64,000 nucleotides of DNA from Halostagnicola larsenii XH-48 (lineage in GTDB: Archaea; Halobacteriota; Halobacteria; Halobacteriales; Natrialbaceae): NCBI RefSeq assembly GCF_000517625.1, contig NZ_CP007055.1, forward strand, positions 1,240,001 to 1,304,000, given 5' to 3'. Position numbers and translations under genes: made by a program. Position 1 is the first letter of the stretch. Each line of letters starts with the position of its first letter. Below are positions 9,489 to 19,570 of the stretch, piece after piece. Below the pieces are notes generated by a model, which had not been told where the DNA came from, searched no databases, and saw only the letters and a program-made list of their open reading frames with translations.

Positions 9489-9623
9489 ACGAAACCAGTT
9501 GCAAGTGCGGATACAAATATGGTTCCTTCAGTCGTCACGATCGAAATCTCATGCATGAATCGCTCTATTTTCGTTCGAGCAGCGTGACGAAACGCCTTCT
9601 ACTGAACGAACGTTTCGAAACGC

Positions 9624-10790
9624 TCACACGACGTTTCGCTCGGTTCTGTCTTCGTCCCGATCGAACCGGTCACTCGAGAGCGCCGACCCGTCCACGAGCG
9701 ATATCGCCCCGTCGAACACCAGTTCGGCGACGAGTTCGCCCGTCGCAGGCGCGTGTTGAAAGCCGTGCCCGGAGAATCCGCCAGCCGTGATGAAGCCGGG
9801 ACTCGTCTCCTCGACGATCGCGTGATTGTCCGGCGTAACGGCGTAGAGACCGGCCCAGCCGCGTTTGACTCGCGTGTCCGGCCCGAAACGCGTCGTCCAC
9901 CTCGAGACGGTCTCGAGGGCGGCCGCAGTCCACTCGAAATCCGCCGACTTCCCGTACGTGTCGGGATCCGCTCGCGGATCGTCGCGATCGCTGTCAGCCG
10001 GGCAGTTCCCTCCGACGAGTGCGTCCCCATCGCGTTCAGGCCGGAAGTACGTCCCTGACTCGAGGTCGACCGTCAGCGGATCGCCCTCCGGAACCGGCTC
10101 CTCGGGCGCGACGATCGCTACCTGTCGTCGCGTCGGAACGATCGGCAACTCGATGCCGGCTATCGACGCGACGCGACCCGCCCAGGGACCGGCCGCGTTG
10201 ACGACGAAATCAGCCTCGAGTCGGTCGGTAGCGGTTTCGACGCCGACGATCCGATCTCCGTCCGTGCTCTCGAGGACGTCGATAACGGGTTCGTTCGTGC
10301 GAATCTCGACGCCCGCATCCGCACACGCCGTCGCGTACCCACCCAGCGCGAGGTGAGGATCCACGAAGCCGTCTGTCGGCGAATAGCTCCCCGCTGTGAA
10401 CTGCTCGGTCCGAACGCCGGAGCAATACCGACCGATCTCCCCCGCCTCGAGAAGTTCGCTGGGGACGCCCCGCTCGCGTTGCAGACGAACGGTTTCCTCG
10501 AGCGCCTGTACCGTCTCCTCGTTCCGTCCGAGAAAGAGATACCCAGTTCGCCGATACTCGATATCGACTCCGAACCGCTCTTCGAACGATTCCCAGACGG
10601 GAATGCTCTCGAGCGAGAGGTCGATGTTGACGGGTGTCGAGAACTGCGCCCGAATGCCGCCCACGCTCCGCTCGGTGCTTCCGCTGCCGATCGATCCCTG
10701 CTCGCAAACGACGACATCACCACCGCGCGAAGCGAGCGCGTACGCACTCGAGAGCCCGACGATTCCGCCGCCGATGACGGCGATTTTCAT
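9624..10790 (-). CDS. FAD-dependent oxidoreductase, DAO family (amino-acid or sarcosine oxidase-like)
   Basis: The 388-residue protein starts with a dinucleotide-binding fold (MKIAVIGGGIVGLSSAYALASRG). It continues with the DAO-type pattern SVGGIRAQFSTPVN, GGYATACADAGVEI, VVNAAGPWAG and the C-terminal GLYAVTPDNHAIVEE and FSGHGFQHAPATG. Members oxidise amines or amino acids to imines with FAD. The ATG at 10790 places the Rossmann motif at the N terminus, better than the upstream codon at 10805. It is divergent from the ornithine-cyclodeaminase-like gene, a pairing that suggests amino-acid catabolism; the substrate is not known. Confidence 0.88.
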   Translation of the reverse strand: MKIAVIGGGIVGLSSAYALASRGGDVVVCEQGSIGSGSTERSVGGIRAQFSTPVNIDLSLESIPVWESFEERFGVDIEYRRTGYLFLGRNEETVQALEETVRLQRERGVPSELLEAGEIGRYCSGVRTEQFTAGSYSPTDGFVDPHLALGGYATACADAGVEIRTNEPVIDVLESTDGDRIVGVETATDRLEADFVVNAAGPWAGRVASIAGIELPIVPTRRQVAIVAPEEPVPEGDPLTVDLESGTYFRPERDGDALVGGNCPADSDRDDPRADPDTYGKSADFEWTAAALETVSRWTTRFGPDTRVKRGWAGLYAVTPDNHAIVEETSPGFITAGGFSGHGFQHAPATGELVAELVFDGAISLVDGSALSSDRFDRDEDRTERNVV

Positions 10791-10935
10791 ACGATACCAA
10801 TCCACACAGTATCCGATAAGGATTCGGGAAACTCGAACGGTGAATAGCCCGCTACCGCGTTATCTATCAGCAGTCTGGTTCGAGTGTGTCACCTGTCTGA
10901 CGTACACTGAAGTAGGAGTCGGCCGTAGTTCCGAT

Positions 10936-11916
10936 ATGGTCCGTATCTTCTCTCATTCGGATGTCGCCGCCCTCCTCGATCTCGAGGACGTGCTGGCGGT
11001 CGTCGCCACGGCGTTCGAAAAGCAATATCGGGGCACTGTTGAACGGCCGGACCGCCCACACTATCCCATTGGAACCGACCTCGATACCGGTACGCCCGAC
11101 GAGTCCACCGGGACGGCACTCTGCATGCCGGCGTACATACACGGCTCACCCTACGCCGTCACGAAGCTCGCCACAGTTTGTCCCGGAAACGCCGACCGCG
11201 ATCGGTCGACGGTCAACGCACAGATTTCGCTCGTCGACGCCGAAACCGGCCGCCCCGCTGCCTACCTCGAGGCGACGCGAATTACGAACGTTCGAACGGG
11301 CTGTATCGGCGGCCTCGCCGCGAGTCAACTCGCCGACGAAGACCCAATCGATCTCGGCGTGATCGGCGCCGGAACCCAGGCCCGCTGGCAAACTCGAGCG
11401 ATCGACGCCACCACGGACCTTCAGTCGGTCCGGATCTACGCCCCCAGCGACTCGAAGGTCCGGTGTGCAACCGCGCTCGAGGACGAACTCGACGTTTCCG
11501 CGAAAGCCGTCTCGAGTCCGCGAGCGGCCGTCGAAGGGGCGAACGTCGTCGTCACCGCGACCACGAGCACGGAACCCGTCTTCCCCGGCGACGCACTGGC
11601 ACCGGGAGCGATCGTCATCGCGGTCGGTGCGTACGCGCCCGAGATGCGCGAACTCGACGCGGAAACGATCGCTCGAGCGGACCGACTCTTTGCCGATGTC
11701 CCCGACGAGGCGGCCGAAACCGGTGACCTCTCCGAGCATTCAGACCGCGAGGTCGTCGAGTTCGGTGCCGTCCTTGCTGGCGATTGCGGTCGCGAGAGCG
11801 AAGACGAACGGCTCGTCTTCTCGAGCGTCGGGTCGGCCGTTCTGGATGCAGCGACAGCAGAATACGTCTACGAACGTGGCGTCGACGAAGGCGTCGGAGC
11901 GGTCGTATCGCTGTGA
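10936..11916 (+). CDS. Ornithine cyclodeaminase / mu-crystallin / alanine dehydrogenase family protein
   Basis: This 326-residue protein has a NAD(P)-binding core (IDLGVIGAGTQARWQTRAI) and the family segments KLATVCPGN, LVDAETGRPAAYLEATRIT, RTGCIGGLAA and VGAYAPEMREL. Family enzymes deaminate ornithine, act as imine reductases, or act as archaeal alanine dehydrogenases, so the exact reaction is open. The long open frame extends upstream to 10396 antisense to the FAD gene, but the ATG at 10936 fits the family start. It shares a divergent promoter region (10791-10935) with the FAD oxidase, and an imine-producing oxidase next to an imine-reductase-like enzyme is a sensible pair. Confidence 0.88.
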   Translation: MVRIFSHSDVAALLDLEDVLAVVATAFEKQYRGTVERPDRPHYPIGTDLDTGTPDESTGTALCMPAYIHGSPYAVTKLATVCPGNADRDRSTVNAQISLVDAETGRPAAYLEATRITNVRTGCIGGLAASQLADEDPIDLGVIGAGTQARWQTRAIDATTDLQSVRIYAPSDSKVRCATALEDELDVSAKAVSSPRAAVEGANVVVTATTSTEPVFPGDALAPGAIVIAVGAYAPEMRELDAETIARADRLFADVPDEAAETGDLSEHSDREVVEFGAVLAGDCGRESEDERLVFSSVGSAVLDAATAEYVYERGVDEGVGAVVSL

Positions 11917-12162
11917 GAGTTCTCGAGGTTCCCCACCGTAGCGGCGCTCGGAACGCGGGCCGTTCGCGGCCGGAATCAGTCTCTGGACGCGGTGTGAATC
12001 GGCTAGCTGAACCGGGTCGATCCGGCCACGAGACTCAAATAGCGCCTTTACGAAACTGTAGTAGGCGTATACAGCTAATGAATAACCTGCTATTGGGGAG
12101 GGTGTCGACCGACAGATCGTCGAATACCAGCAGGTCAGACGAGGGCTCGCCGGTGATCGATA

Positions 12163-14022
12163 ATGGCGAGTAAATCGATTCCTCCCATCGATCGCGTCAC
12201 GGACGCGTTCTTCGCGCTCGACTCGGGCTACCGGTTCACGTACATCAACGAACGGGCCCAGGCGCTTCTCAAACGCTCCCGTGGCGAGCTGATCGGCCGC
12301 GTCATGTGGGACGAACTGCCGCGGACGATCGAGACCCAGTTCCCGGACGGATTCTATCGGGCGATGGACGAACAGATTCCCGTCTCCTTCGAGGTCTATC
12401 ACACGCGTCTGGAAACGTGGTTCGAAGCCCGCGCGTACCCCTCCGAGGACGGGCTCTCCGTGTTCATGCGAGATATCACCGAACGGAAAGATCGGGAAAC
12501 CAAACTCGCGCAGAACGCCGCCGTCGTCGAGTCGATTCGGGATGGGGTCGTCGTCCTCGACAACGGGAACCGGATCGTCGCGGTCAACGAAGCGATCGAA
12601 GCCAACTTCGGCATCGGCCGTTCGGAGTTGCTCGGCGAACACGTCGAATCGCTCCCCCAGTTAGCCTCGATCGACGACGAGCACAGCCTCGAGATCGGTC
12701 AGGCCATCGACGACGTCTCCGTCGGTGCCGCCGAATTCCGCGAACTCGAGATCCCATTTACCGATCGCCACGGGAACGAGCGCATCACCGAACTTCGATT
12801 GGTCCCGATCGAGGACGACCGAGCGAACATCGCGGGTATCATCCGCGACGTGACCAAACAGCGGACGCACGAGCAGATAATCGAGTCGCTGCACGAACTC
12901 ACCCGCTGGCTGTTCCAGTCCGAAGACCCCGACGAGATCTGTTCGATCGCGGTCCACGCCGGCAGCGACCTCCTCGAGTTGCCGATCAGCGGCGTCTGGT
13001 TACTCGACGATACGCAGGGCTATCTGGATCCGGTCGCTGGAACGGCCAAGGCCCACGACGAATTCGGCGGTCTCCCGCGATTTCGGCCAGGAGAGGGGCT
13101 CGTCTGGGATGTCTACGAATCCGGCGAATCGGAGTATTACGAGGACCTGACCGAAGTCGAGGACCTGTACAACCCGTCGACGCCGATTCGGTCGGAGATC
13201 ATTGCCCCCATCGGCACCCACGGCGTGCTCATGACCGGCTCGTTCGAACCGAACCGGTTCGACGAGACCGACGTCGATCTCGTTTCGACGCTCGTCGAGA
13301 ACGCAAACGTCGCGCTCGACCGCGCCGAACAGGACCAACTCCTCCGCAAGCGGACGGATCAACTCGAGCAGCAGACCCAACGGCTCGAAGCCGTTGCGAA
13401 CGTGCTGTCGAATGATCTCAAAGAGCAGATCCAGACGATTTCGGATGCGCTCGAGATCGACGATGAAGCAACTGACGACTCGATTTCGGTTTCGGACGAA
13501 TCGGTCGAAACGACGCTCGTCCGGACCGAACGGCTGGTCGACGACGTTCGAGAGTTCGCCCGCAACTCCCGGAGCGTCCGGACCCGTTCCCCCATCGATT
13601 TCGGGACGGCCATCGAGACAGCCGTCGCGCGATCCGAGCTCGACGGAACGGCACTCGAGGTCGAGACCGTCGCGACGCTCAGAGCTGACGAAGATCGGTT
13701 CGTTCGGCTTCTCGAGATCGTCTTCGACGACGTAGCAGCCCGCTGTACGGGCGAGACGACCGTCAAGATCGGAACGATCGACAAAGAGGAGGGGGGCCGT
13801 GGGTTTTTCATCGCCGACGACGCCGAGACCGGCTCGAGCGGTCCGCACGATCGATTATCCGATCCGACCGGTTCGGACGATCTAGCGCTGCCCGGACTGG
13901 GGCTGGTGCTGGCTCGCGTGATCGCAGAAGCACACGACTGGACCGTCGAAACCACCGAGAGCGGAGACGGAACGCGGATCGAGTTCCACGATATCACGAC
14001 TCTTGACGTAATCAAAGCGTAG
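12163..14022 (+). CDS. PAS-PAS-GAF sensor protein with a degenerate histidine-kinase core
   Basis: The 619-residue soluble protein has PAS 1 (about 8-110, ending FMRDITERKD), PAS 2 (about 115-235, ending IAGIIRDVTKQR), GAF (about 250-385) and a short coiled coil, then a kinase-like region (about 400-615). In the usual HisKA motif (SHDLRNPL) the phospho-accepting histidine is replaced: SNDLKEQ has Asn417. The ATP-lid N box reads LLEIVFDDVAAR, with Asp523 where Asn is expected, and the glycine-rich DxGxGI loop is absent, although GLGLVLARVIAEAH remains. It therefore probably senses signals (PAS/GAF ligands) without autophosphorylating. No response-regulator gene is adjacent. There is no membrane segment. 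Confidence 0.85.
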   Translation: MASKSIPPIDRVTDAFFALDSGYRFTYINERAQALLKRSRGELIGRVMWDELPRTIETQFPDGFYRAMDEQIPVSFEVYHTRLETWFEARAYPSEDGLSVFMRDITERKDRETKLAQNAAVVESIRDGVVVLDNGNRIVAVNEAIEANFGIGRSELLGEHVESLPQLASIDDEHSLEIGQAIDDVSVGAAEFRELEIPFTDRHGNERITELRLVPIEDDRANIAGIIRDVTKQRTHEQIIESLHELTRWLFQSEDPDEICSIAVHAGSDLLELPISGVWLLDDTQGYLDPVAGTAKAHDEFGGLPRFRPGEGLVWDVYESGESEYYEDLTEVEDLYNPSTPIRSEIIAPIGTHGVLMTGSFEPNRFDETDVDLVSTLVENANVALDRAEQDQLLRKRTDQLEQQTQRLEAVANVLSNDLKEQIQTISDALEIDDEATDDSISVSDESVETTLVRTERLVDDVREFARNSRSVRTRSPIDFGTAIETAVARSELDGTALEVETVATLRADEDRFVRLLEIVFDDVAARCTGETTVKIGTIDKEEGGRGFFIADDAETGSSGPHDRLSDPTGSDDLALPGLGLVLARVIAEAHDWTVETTESGDGTRIEFHDITTLDVIKA

Positions 14023-14056
14023 CACGGACTCGAAATTTTGACGCCGATTCTGCCAG

Positions 14057-16276
14057 TTACTCGAGCTCTCGTTCGATCGTGGAGCGGAGCTTTCGAACCC
14101 TCGTCGCGTCGACCTCGAGCGTCCGCTCGTCGGTTTCGATCCTGACGACCCCTTCGTCGGTTGGGGTTCCGATCGACACGATCGGCGTTTCGTCGGGGAA
14201 CGCGTCGCGAACGCTTTCAGGATCTGTTGTCTGGACCAATGCGCGACCCGGTTGTTCGTGAAAGAGCGCACCCGACGGATCGTCGCTCGAGATCTCCACC
14301 TCGAGTCCGACGTCCTGTGACGCCATCTCGGCGAGTGCTACCGCGAGTCCGCCGTGGCTCACGTCGTGGACGGCGCGGGTCGCGTCGTCGTCGGCGACGG
14401 CCGCAAGCGCTTCGATGAACGACTCCGGCGATTCGGGGAGCGTCGGGAACCGGTCGCTTCCCGAGGACTGGGCGAGATACTCGGAGCCGCCGAGGCGGTA
14501 CGAATCCGAATCCATCGCGAGGTCGCCAACGAGCAACACTTCTCCCTCGGGAGCGGCCTCGAGCGGCGGCGCGTCGTAGCCGGCTTTCGTGCCGACGACC
14601 GCCAGCGTCGGTGTCGGCGGAATCGGGCCGGCGACCGAATCGTTGTACAGCGAGACGTTCCCGCCCACGACGGGAATCGAAAGGGTCGAACACATCTCTG
14701 CGAGGCCGTCGACGATCCGTTTGAAGCCGCCGTACACTTCTGGCTTCTCCGGGTTTCCGCCGTTGAGACAGTCGACCGCAGCCAGCGGCGTTGCGCCCTT
14801 GGCCGCGAGATTCGTCGCGTTCTCGAGGGCGATCGCCTTCGCCCCCTCGAGCGGGGCCGCGGCGGTCCAGTTCGGCGCAGCGCCCGATGAGATCGCGAGC
14901 CCAGTTTCACACTCTCTGATGGCCATCACCGCCGCGTCGTCGCCCGGCGGGACGCTCGTCCGAACGCCGACCTCGTGGTCGTACTGCTCGTAAACCCACC
15001 GTTTCGACGCCGTGCTCGGACTCGAGACGACCGCTTCGAACGCCGTCTCGAGGTCGACCGATGGACGGTCGACCGACGGTCGTGGGGGCGCTTCGACGGG
15101 GAGGTCGTTCATCGGCGCGCCGTCCCCGAGGAAGGAGGCGTCCACGTCGACGACGGTGTCTCCGGAGAAATTACAGACGTAGTTCCCGTCGGTGACCTCG
15201 CCGATCACCGAACAGCCGAGGTCGAATCGCTCGGCGATTTCGGTCACGCGGTCGACGTTCTCCGGTTCGACCTCGTAACACATTCGTTCCTGAGATTCGG
15301 CGAGGAGGATCTCGAGTGCGTTCATGTTCGGCTCGCGCTGGTGCACCCGCTCGAGGTCGATCCGCGCGCCGAGGCCACCCTTGGCGACGAGTTCGCTCGA
15401 TGCGCCGCCGAGACCGGCGGCACCTAAATCCCGCGCTGATTCGATCAGATTCTCCTCGACGAGGACTTCGTTGGCCTCGATGAGCAGCTTTTCGGCGTAC
15501 GGATCGCCCACCTGAACGGCGGGTCTGTCCTCGGTCTCTGCGTCCTCAGCTAGATCCTCGCTCGCGAAACTCGCGCCGCCGAGGCCGTCCCGGCCGGTCG
15601 CGTTCCCGACGAGGACGAGTTTGTTACCCGGCTGCTGGGCCTCCGCGGTGACGAGGCGGTCCTCGGTGAGCAGGCCGACGCAGGCGACGTTGACCAGCGG
15701 GTTCCCCTCGTACTCTGGGTGAAAATCGACGCTGCCGGCGACGGTGGGGACGCCGATGCAGTTACCGTAGTGGCTGATTCCCTCGACCACGCCGTCGAAC
15801 AGATATTGGGAGTGTTCGCGGTCGAACTCGCCGAAGTAAAGCGAGTCGGCGAGCGCGATCGGGTACGCACCCATCGAGAGCGTATCGCGGACGATTCCGC
15901 CGACGCCGGTCGCCGCGCCGTCGAACGGATCGACGTAGGAGGGGTGGTTGTGACTCTCGATTCCCATCGTAATGTAAGTCGAGTCGCCGGCGTCTTTGCC
16001 CTCGCTTTCACCTTCGCTCTCGCCCCCACGTTCGGTTCTATCGTCGCTGTTCGTCCCCGCATCGCCGTGTGACGGCAGCTCGACGACCGCCGCGTCGTCT
16101 CCGGGACCGACGACGACCTGTTCGCCCTCGCTCTCGAACGCGGACAGCAACGGTCTCGAGGACCGATACGCACAGTGTTCACTCCAGAGGTTCTCGAACA
16201 GCGCCGCCTCGGCCGGCGTGGGATCGCGACCCAGTTCCTCGACGACGAGTTCGCGGTCCGAATCGGCAAGACTCAT
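14057..16276 (-). CDS. purL: Phosphoribosylformylglycinamidine synthase subunit PurL
   Basis: This 739-residue ATP-dependent enzyme converts formylglycinamide ribotide to the amidine in purine biosynthesis, working with PurS and PurQ. Clear small-PurL features are the start with [58 protein letters not shown] near the end, and duplicated AIR-synthase-type halves. An acidic linker of about 30 residues (residues 77-105, rich in D, E, G, S) interrupts the region before the SHNHPS motif; haloarchaeal proteins often carry such loops. purS and purQ are not adjacent. It converges with the sensor gene, with only 34 bases between them. Confidence 0.96.
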   Translation of the reverse strand: MSLADSDRELVVEELGRDPTPAEAALFENLWSEHCAYRSSRPLLSAFESEGEQVVVGPGDDAAVVELPSHGDAGTNSDDRTERGGESEGESEGKDAGDSTYITMGIESHNHPSYVDPFDGAATGVGGIVRDTLSMGAYPIALADSLYFGEFDREHSQYLFDGVVEGISHYGNCIGVPTVAGSVDFHPEYEGNPLVNVACVGLLTEDRLVTAEAQQPGNKLVLVGNATGRDGLGGASFASEDLAEDAETEDRPAVQVGDPYAEKLLIEANEVLVEENLIESARDLGAAGLGGASSELVAKGGLGARIDLERVHQREPNMNALEILLAESQERMCYEVEPENVDRVTEIAERFDLGCSVIGEVTDGNYVCNFSGDTVVDVDASFLGDGAPMNDLPVEAPPRPSVDRPSVDLETAFEAVVSSPSTASKRWVYEQYDHEVGVRTSVPPGDDAAVMAIRECETGLAISSGAAPNWTAAAPLEGAKAIALENATNLAAKGATPLAAVDCLNGGNPEKPEVYGGFKRIVDGLAEMCSTLSIPVVGGNVSLYNDSVAGPIPPTPTLAVVGTKAGYDAPPLEAAPEGEVLLVGDLAMDSDSYRLGGSEYLAQSSGSDRFPTLPESPESFIEALAAVADDDATRAVHDVSHGGLAVALAEMASQDVGLEVEISSDDPSGALFHEQPGRALVQTTDPESVRDAFPDETPIVSIGTPTDEGVVRIETDERTLEVDATRVRKLRSTIERELE

Positions 16277-16454
16277 TCATCCCCATGTTGAAAGCGACCC
16301 GGTAAATGGATTTCCATATCCACGTTCGTGTATATCAATCGCGTCCGTTCGTGACTGCGTGCCGAACGACGAGCAACTGCGAGCGGATCAACGATCGTCT
16401 CAGCCGCGACGGCGTACCGAGGTGCTTTTGATCAGTCGGTCTAAAGGTCAACCC

Positions 16455-17141
16455 GTGCTGTCGGTCGAACTTCACACCCACTCGTCGCTGTCGTACGACG
16501 GTCGAGACCCGGTCGACCTCATCCTCGAGCAGGCCGCCGCCGTCGACCTCGATGCGATCGCGATCACGGACCACGACGAACTCGACGCGAGCCTCGAGGC
16601 CGCCCGCCGAGCGCCGGAATACGACCTGGTCGGCATTCCAGGTATCGAAATCTCGAGCAAAGCGGGCCACGTCCTCGGGCTCGGCGTCGAGGAAGCCGTC
16701 CCGCCCGGACTCTCTTACGGCGAGACGCTCGAGGCGATTCGATCTCAGGGTGGAATCGCGGTCGTCCCCCACCCGTTTCAGGAATCGCGCCACGGAGTAA
16801 TGGCGCGAATCACGCGCGAGGAACTCGCCGAAGCCGACGCGATCGAGGTCTACAACTCGCGGTTGCTGACGGGCCGCGCCAATCGACAGGCCGAACGGTT
16901 CGCCGACGACCACGACCTGCCGATGACCGCGGGGAGCGACGCCCACATCAGCGAGATGGTCGGGCAGGCGGTGACGCGCGTGGACACCGATCAGCGGTCG
17001 GTCGAGTCGATCCTCGAGGCGATCGGCGAGGGGAAGACCTCCGTCGAGGGCAAGCGGACCCCCTGGCACATCAGCTTTCGCCAGGCCGCGGGCGGCGTCA
17101 CGCGTCGCGTGCGGAAAGGCATCGGTACACTCTTTCAATGA
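16455..17141 (+). CDS. PHP-domain metal-dependent phosphoesterase
   Basis: The 228-residue protein contains the four PHP motifs: HTHSSLSYDG, ITDHDEL, VVPHPF and a C-terminal GSDAH. These histidines and aspartates bind the metals of the YciV/PolX-type phosphoesterase domain. It is probably a cytosolic nucleotide or phosphate-ester hydrolase; the substrate is unknown. I use the GTG at 16455, which starts just before LSVELHTHS; the frame is open upstream but that part looks like non-coding sequence. The stop overlaps the next start (ATGA, 17138-17141), so it is coupled to the asparagine-synthase-like gene. Confidence 0.85.
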   Translation: MLSVELHTHSSLSYDGRDPVDLILEQAAAVDLDAIAITDHDELDASLEAARRAPEYDLVGIPGIEISSKAGHVLGLGVEEAVPPGLSYGETLEAIRSQGGIAVVPHPFQESRHGVMARITREELAEADAIEVYNSRLLTGRANRQAERFADDHDLPMTAGSDAHISEMVGQAVTRVDTDQRSVESILEAIGEGKTSVEGKRTPWHISFRQAAGGVTRRVRKGIGTLFQ

Positions 17142-18271
17142 CGATCCGCGGAACCGACCCCGCGACCGTGCGAGCCGCCATCGAGGATCGAGACCCGCTT
17201 CCCGGAACCGCAGGATTCGCCGGCGCGATCGACGACCGCCTCGTCCGGGACGTGCTCGGACGCGTTCCGCTCTTCATCGAGGGAGCGCCGAACTCGCTCG
17301 AGGCCGGCGAGCCAGAACCGGATCGACCCACGCGGTGGGCGTTCGATCCGACCGAACTCCGTTCTCCCGAACTCGTTCCGGCCGGTTCCGTCAGCACGTC
17401 GCCTGATGGCCGGGAAACGGAACGCGTCTGGGAGCTTCCCGATCCGACCCCAGCGGACGATCACGACACCGCTCTCGAGGCCCTCTCGAGGGGGATCCAG
17501 AACGCGGTCTCGACCATGGAAACCGACAACGCGGCCGTCGCGTTCTCGGGCGGCGTCGATTCCGCGCTGGTCGCGGAACTGCTCGATGCCCCGCTGTACG
17601 TGGTCGGCTTTCCGGACAGCCACGACGTCGAAGCAGCCCGGACGGCAGCGGCGGCGATGGATCGGGACCTCACCGTCGTCGAACTCGAGCCGGCCGATCT
17701 CGAGCGCGCCGTCCCCAAAGTCGCTCGCGCGACCGGACGGACGAACGCGATGGACGTCCAGATCGCGCTCGGGCTGTATCTCGTCGCCGAGCGGGTCGCC
17801 GAAGACGGGTTCGACAGGCTCGCGGTCGGGCAAGGCGCCGACGAACTGTTCGGCGGCTACGAAAAGGTCGTCCGTCTCGATCACCGCGTTGCGGCCGAAA
17901 CGGTTCGCGGAGCCGTGCGCGAAAGCATCGCGACGCTCCCGGCCCAGTTACCCCGCGACGTATGCGCGATCACCGCCGCGGGAGTCGATCCCGTCGCCCC
18001 ACTGCTGCACGACGACGTCGTCGACGCGGCACTTGGACTCCCGGAGGGGCTCCTCGCCGACGACCAGATGCGAAAGAAGGGATTCAGGACCGTTGCCGCC
18101 GACTACGTCCCGCGAGAAATCGCCTACCGGGACAAAAAGGCCGTCCAGTACGGCAGTCTGATCGCCCGAGAACTCGACCGACTCGCGAGACAGGCCGGCT
18201 ACAAACGTCGCATGGACGACCACGTCACGAAGTATATCGAATCGCTGCTCGAGGAGAGCACACTCGAGTAG
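17138..18271 (+). CDS. Asparagine synthase-type amidotransferase domain protein (no glutaminase domain)
   Basis: This 377-residue protein has a PP-loop ATP pyrophosphatase motif, AVAFSGGVDSALVAEL (Ser137-Ser142 loop), and LAVGQGADELFGGYEKV, plus DDQMRKKGFRTVAADYVP as in the C-terminal domain of AsnB. The N-terminal glutamine-hydrolysing domain with its Cys2 is missing; residues 1-120 are unlike it. Such proteins activate a carboxylate by adenylation and accept ammonia or another amine, so its product need not be asparagine. The four-base overlap with the PHP gene implies a joint pathway that I cannot name. Confidence 0.85.
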   Translation: MTIRGTDPATVRAAIEDRDPLPGTAGFAGAIDDRLVRDVLGRVPLFIEGAPNSLEAGEPEPDRPTRWAFDPTELRSPELVPAGSVSTSPDGRETERVWELPDPTPADDHDTALEALSRGIQNAVSTMETDNAAVAFSGGVDSALVAELLDAPLYVVGFPDSHDVEAARTAAAAMDRDLTVVELEPADLERAVPKVARATGRTNAMDVQIALGLYLVAERVAEDGFDRLAVGQGADELFGGYEKVVRLDHRVAAETVRGAVRESIATLPAQLPRDVCAITAAGVDPVAPLLHDDVVDAALGLPEGLLADDQMRKKGFRTVAADYVPREIAYRDKKAVQYGSLIARELDRLARQAGYKRRMDDHVTKYIESLLEESTLE

Positions 18272-18312
18272 GCCGGTACAAGCGGATCAAAAGCGGGCTA
18301 CTCGTCGACTGC

Positions 18313-19410
18313 TTACTCGTCCGTTTCGGTTGGTACCGCGCTCGCGGTCTGTTCGCCGCGGAAGTCGGATACTTTGCGCCGGTTTATCTCGCCGATCCGA
18401 TCCGCGGCGGCACCGACGAGCTCGTCGATCTGTTCGTAAACGTCGCTGTCTTCGTCTTTTGCGACGGCTCCTTCTCCTCCGTCTGCACCGAAATCGGGGT
18501 GCATCGGGATCCGGTTGAGGATCGGGATGTCGAAGTCGTCGACGATTTTGTCGACTCCCTTACCCTGATCGCCGAACAGTTCGTGTTCGTCGTCGCAACT
18601 CGGACAGATGAACGAACTCATGTTCTCGACGACGCCGACGATCGGCGTGTCGTGTTTCTGGAACATGTTGATTCCTTTCCGCGTGTCCTCGAGTGCCATC
18701 TCCTGTGGCGTCGTGACGACGATCGCTCCGTTGACCGGCATCGACTGCAACAGGTTCAGCGAGGCGTCGCCGGTCCCCGGCGGCAGGTCGACGATGAGGT
18801 AATCGAGACGGCCCCACTCGACGCCCTCGAGGAACTTCATCATGAACTTGTTGACCATCGGTCCGCGGAGAATCGCCGGGTCGTCCTCGTCTTCCATCAT
18901 GAATCCCATGCTCATGACGCGAACGCCGTCCGAACGGGGCGGCACAAGGTCCTCGTTCGGCATTACGCCCGGTTCGCTCTCGACCGGTAAAATCCGCGGA
19001 ACGTTCGGGCCGTGAATGTCCGCGTCGAGCAGGCCGACCATCGCGCCGCGGGCCTCGAGTCCAGCGGCGATGTTGGCCGCGACCGTCGTCTTGCCGACGC
19101 CGCCTTTCCCCGAGGAAACGGCGATCACGTTTCGAACATCCGGTAAGACTTCGTCGTCGAACCCCATCGCGCCGCTGACCTGACCCTGCAGGTTCGCCTC
19201 GAGTCCCTCTTCGGCCAGGACTTCCCGAATCTCGTTGCCGATATCCATCTCCGCCGGGGCGTACGGCGCGTTAAAAGCGAGCGAGATGTTCGCGGTTCCG
19301 TCCTCGATCGAGAGGTCGTTGACGAGACCGAGCGAAACGATCCCCTCGCCGATCATCGGATCCTCGATACCCTCGAGTTTGATCTTGAGTTCGTGTTCTG
19401 TAATACTCAT
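18313..19410 (-). CDS. mrp: Mrp/ApbC-type P-loop ATPase (iron-sulfur cluster carrier)
   Basis: The 365-residue protein has an N-terminal MIP18/DUF59 domain (about 1-85). An NBP35/ApbC ATPase follows, with a deviant Walker A (VSSGKGGVGKTTVAANIA), DADIHGPNVPRIL, LIVDLPPGTGD and the cluster-binding CPSC in FICPSCDDEHELFG. The family loads Fe-S clusters onto apo-proteins in the cytosol. The ATG at 19408-19410 is preferred over an upstream codon at 19521, whose extra 37 residues look random. A possible client is the four-cluster ferredoxin subunit encoded nearby, but that is inference. Confidence 0.93.
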   Translation of the reverse strand: MSITEHELKIKLEGIEDPMIGEGIVSLGLVNDLSIEDGTANISLAFNAPYAPAEMDIGNEIREVLAEEGLEANLQGQVSGAMGFDDEVLPDVRNVIAVSSGKGGVGKTTVAANIAAGLEARGAMVGLLDADIHGPNVPRILPVESEPGVMPNEDLVPPRSDGVRVMSMGFMMEDEDDPAILRGPMVNKFMMKFLEGVEWGRLDYLIVDLPPGTGDASLNLLQSMPVNGAIVVTTPQEMALEDTRKGINMFQKHDTPIVGVVENMSSFICPSCDDEHELFGDQGKGVDKIVDDFDIPILNRIPMHPDFGADGGEGAVAKDEDSDVYEQIDELVGAAADRIGEINRRKVSDFRGEQTASAVPTETDE

Positions 19411-19570
19411 GGTATCTTTCGGTGTTGTGCGAATTGAGGGCATCGAGCGGGATACGTGTACTGGTTCGGGGTGATTCAATAGGGTGACTCGAGCACGCAG
19501 GCTCCGCGCGAATCGAGTCAAACGAGCGCTAAAAGCAAAACGATCGAAACGAAAAACGGTTCGGCGTTTC

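Noticed and set aside
9611-9622. Palindrome CGTTTCGAAACG two bases after the FAD oxidase gene
   Set aside because: Short and composed of common haloarchaeal TTCGAA; could be a chance palindrome, and no T-run supports a terminator.
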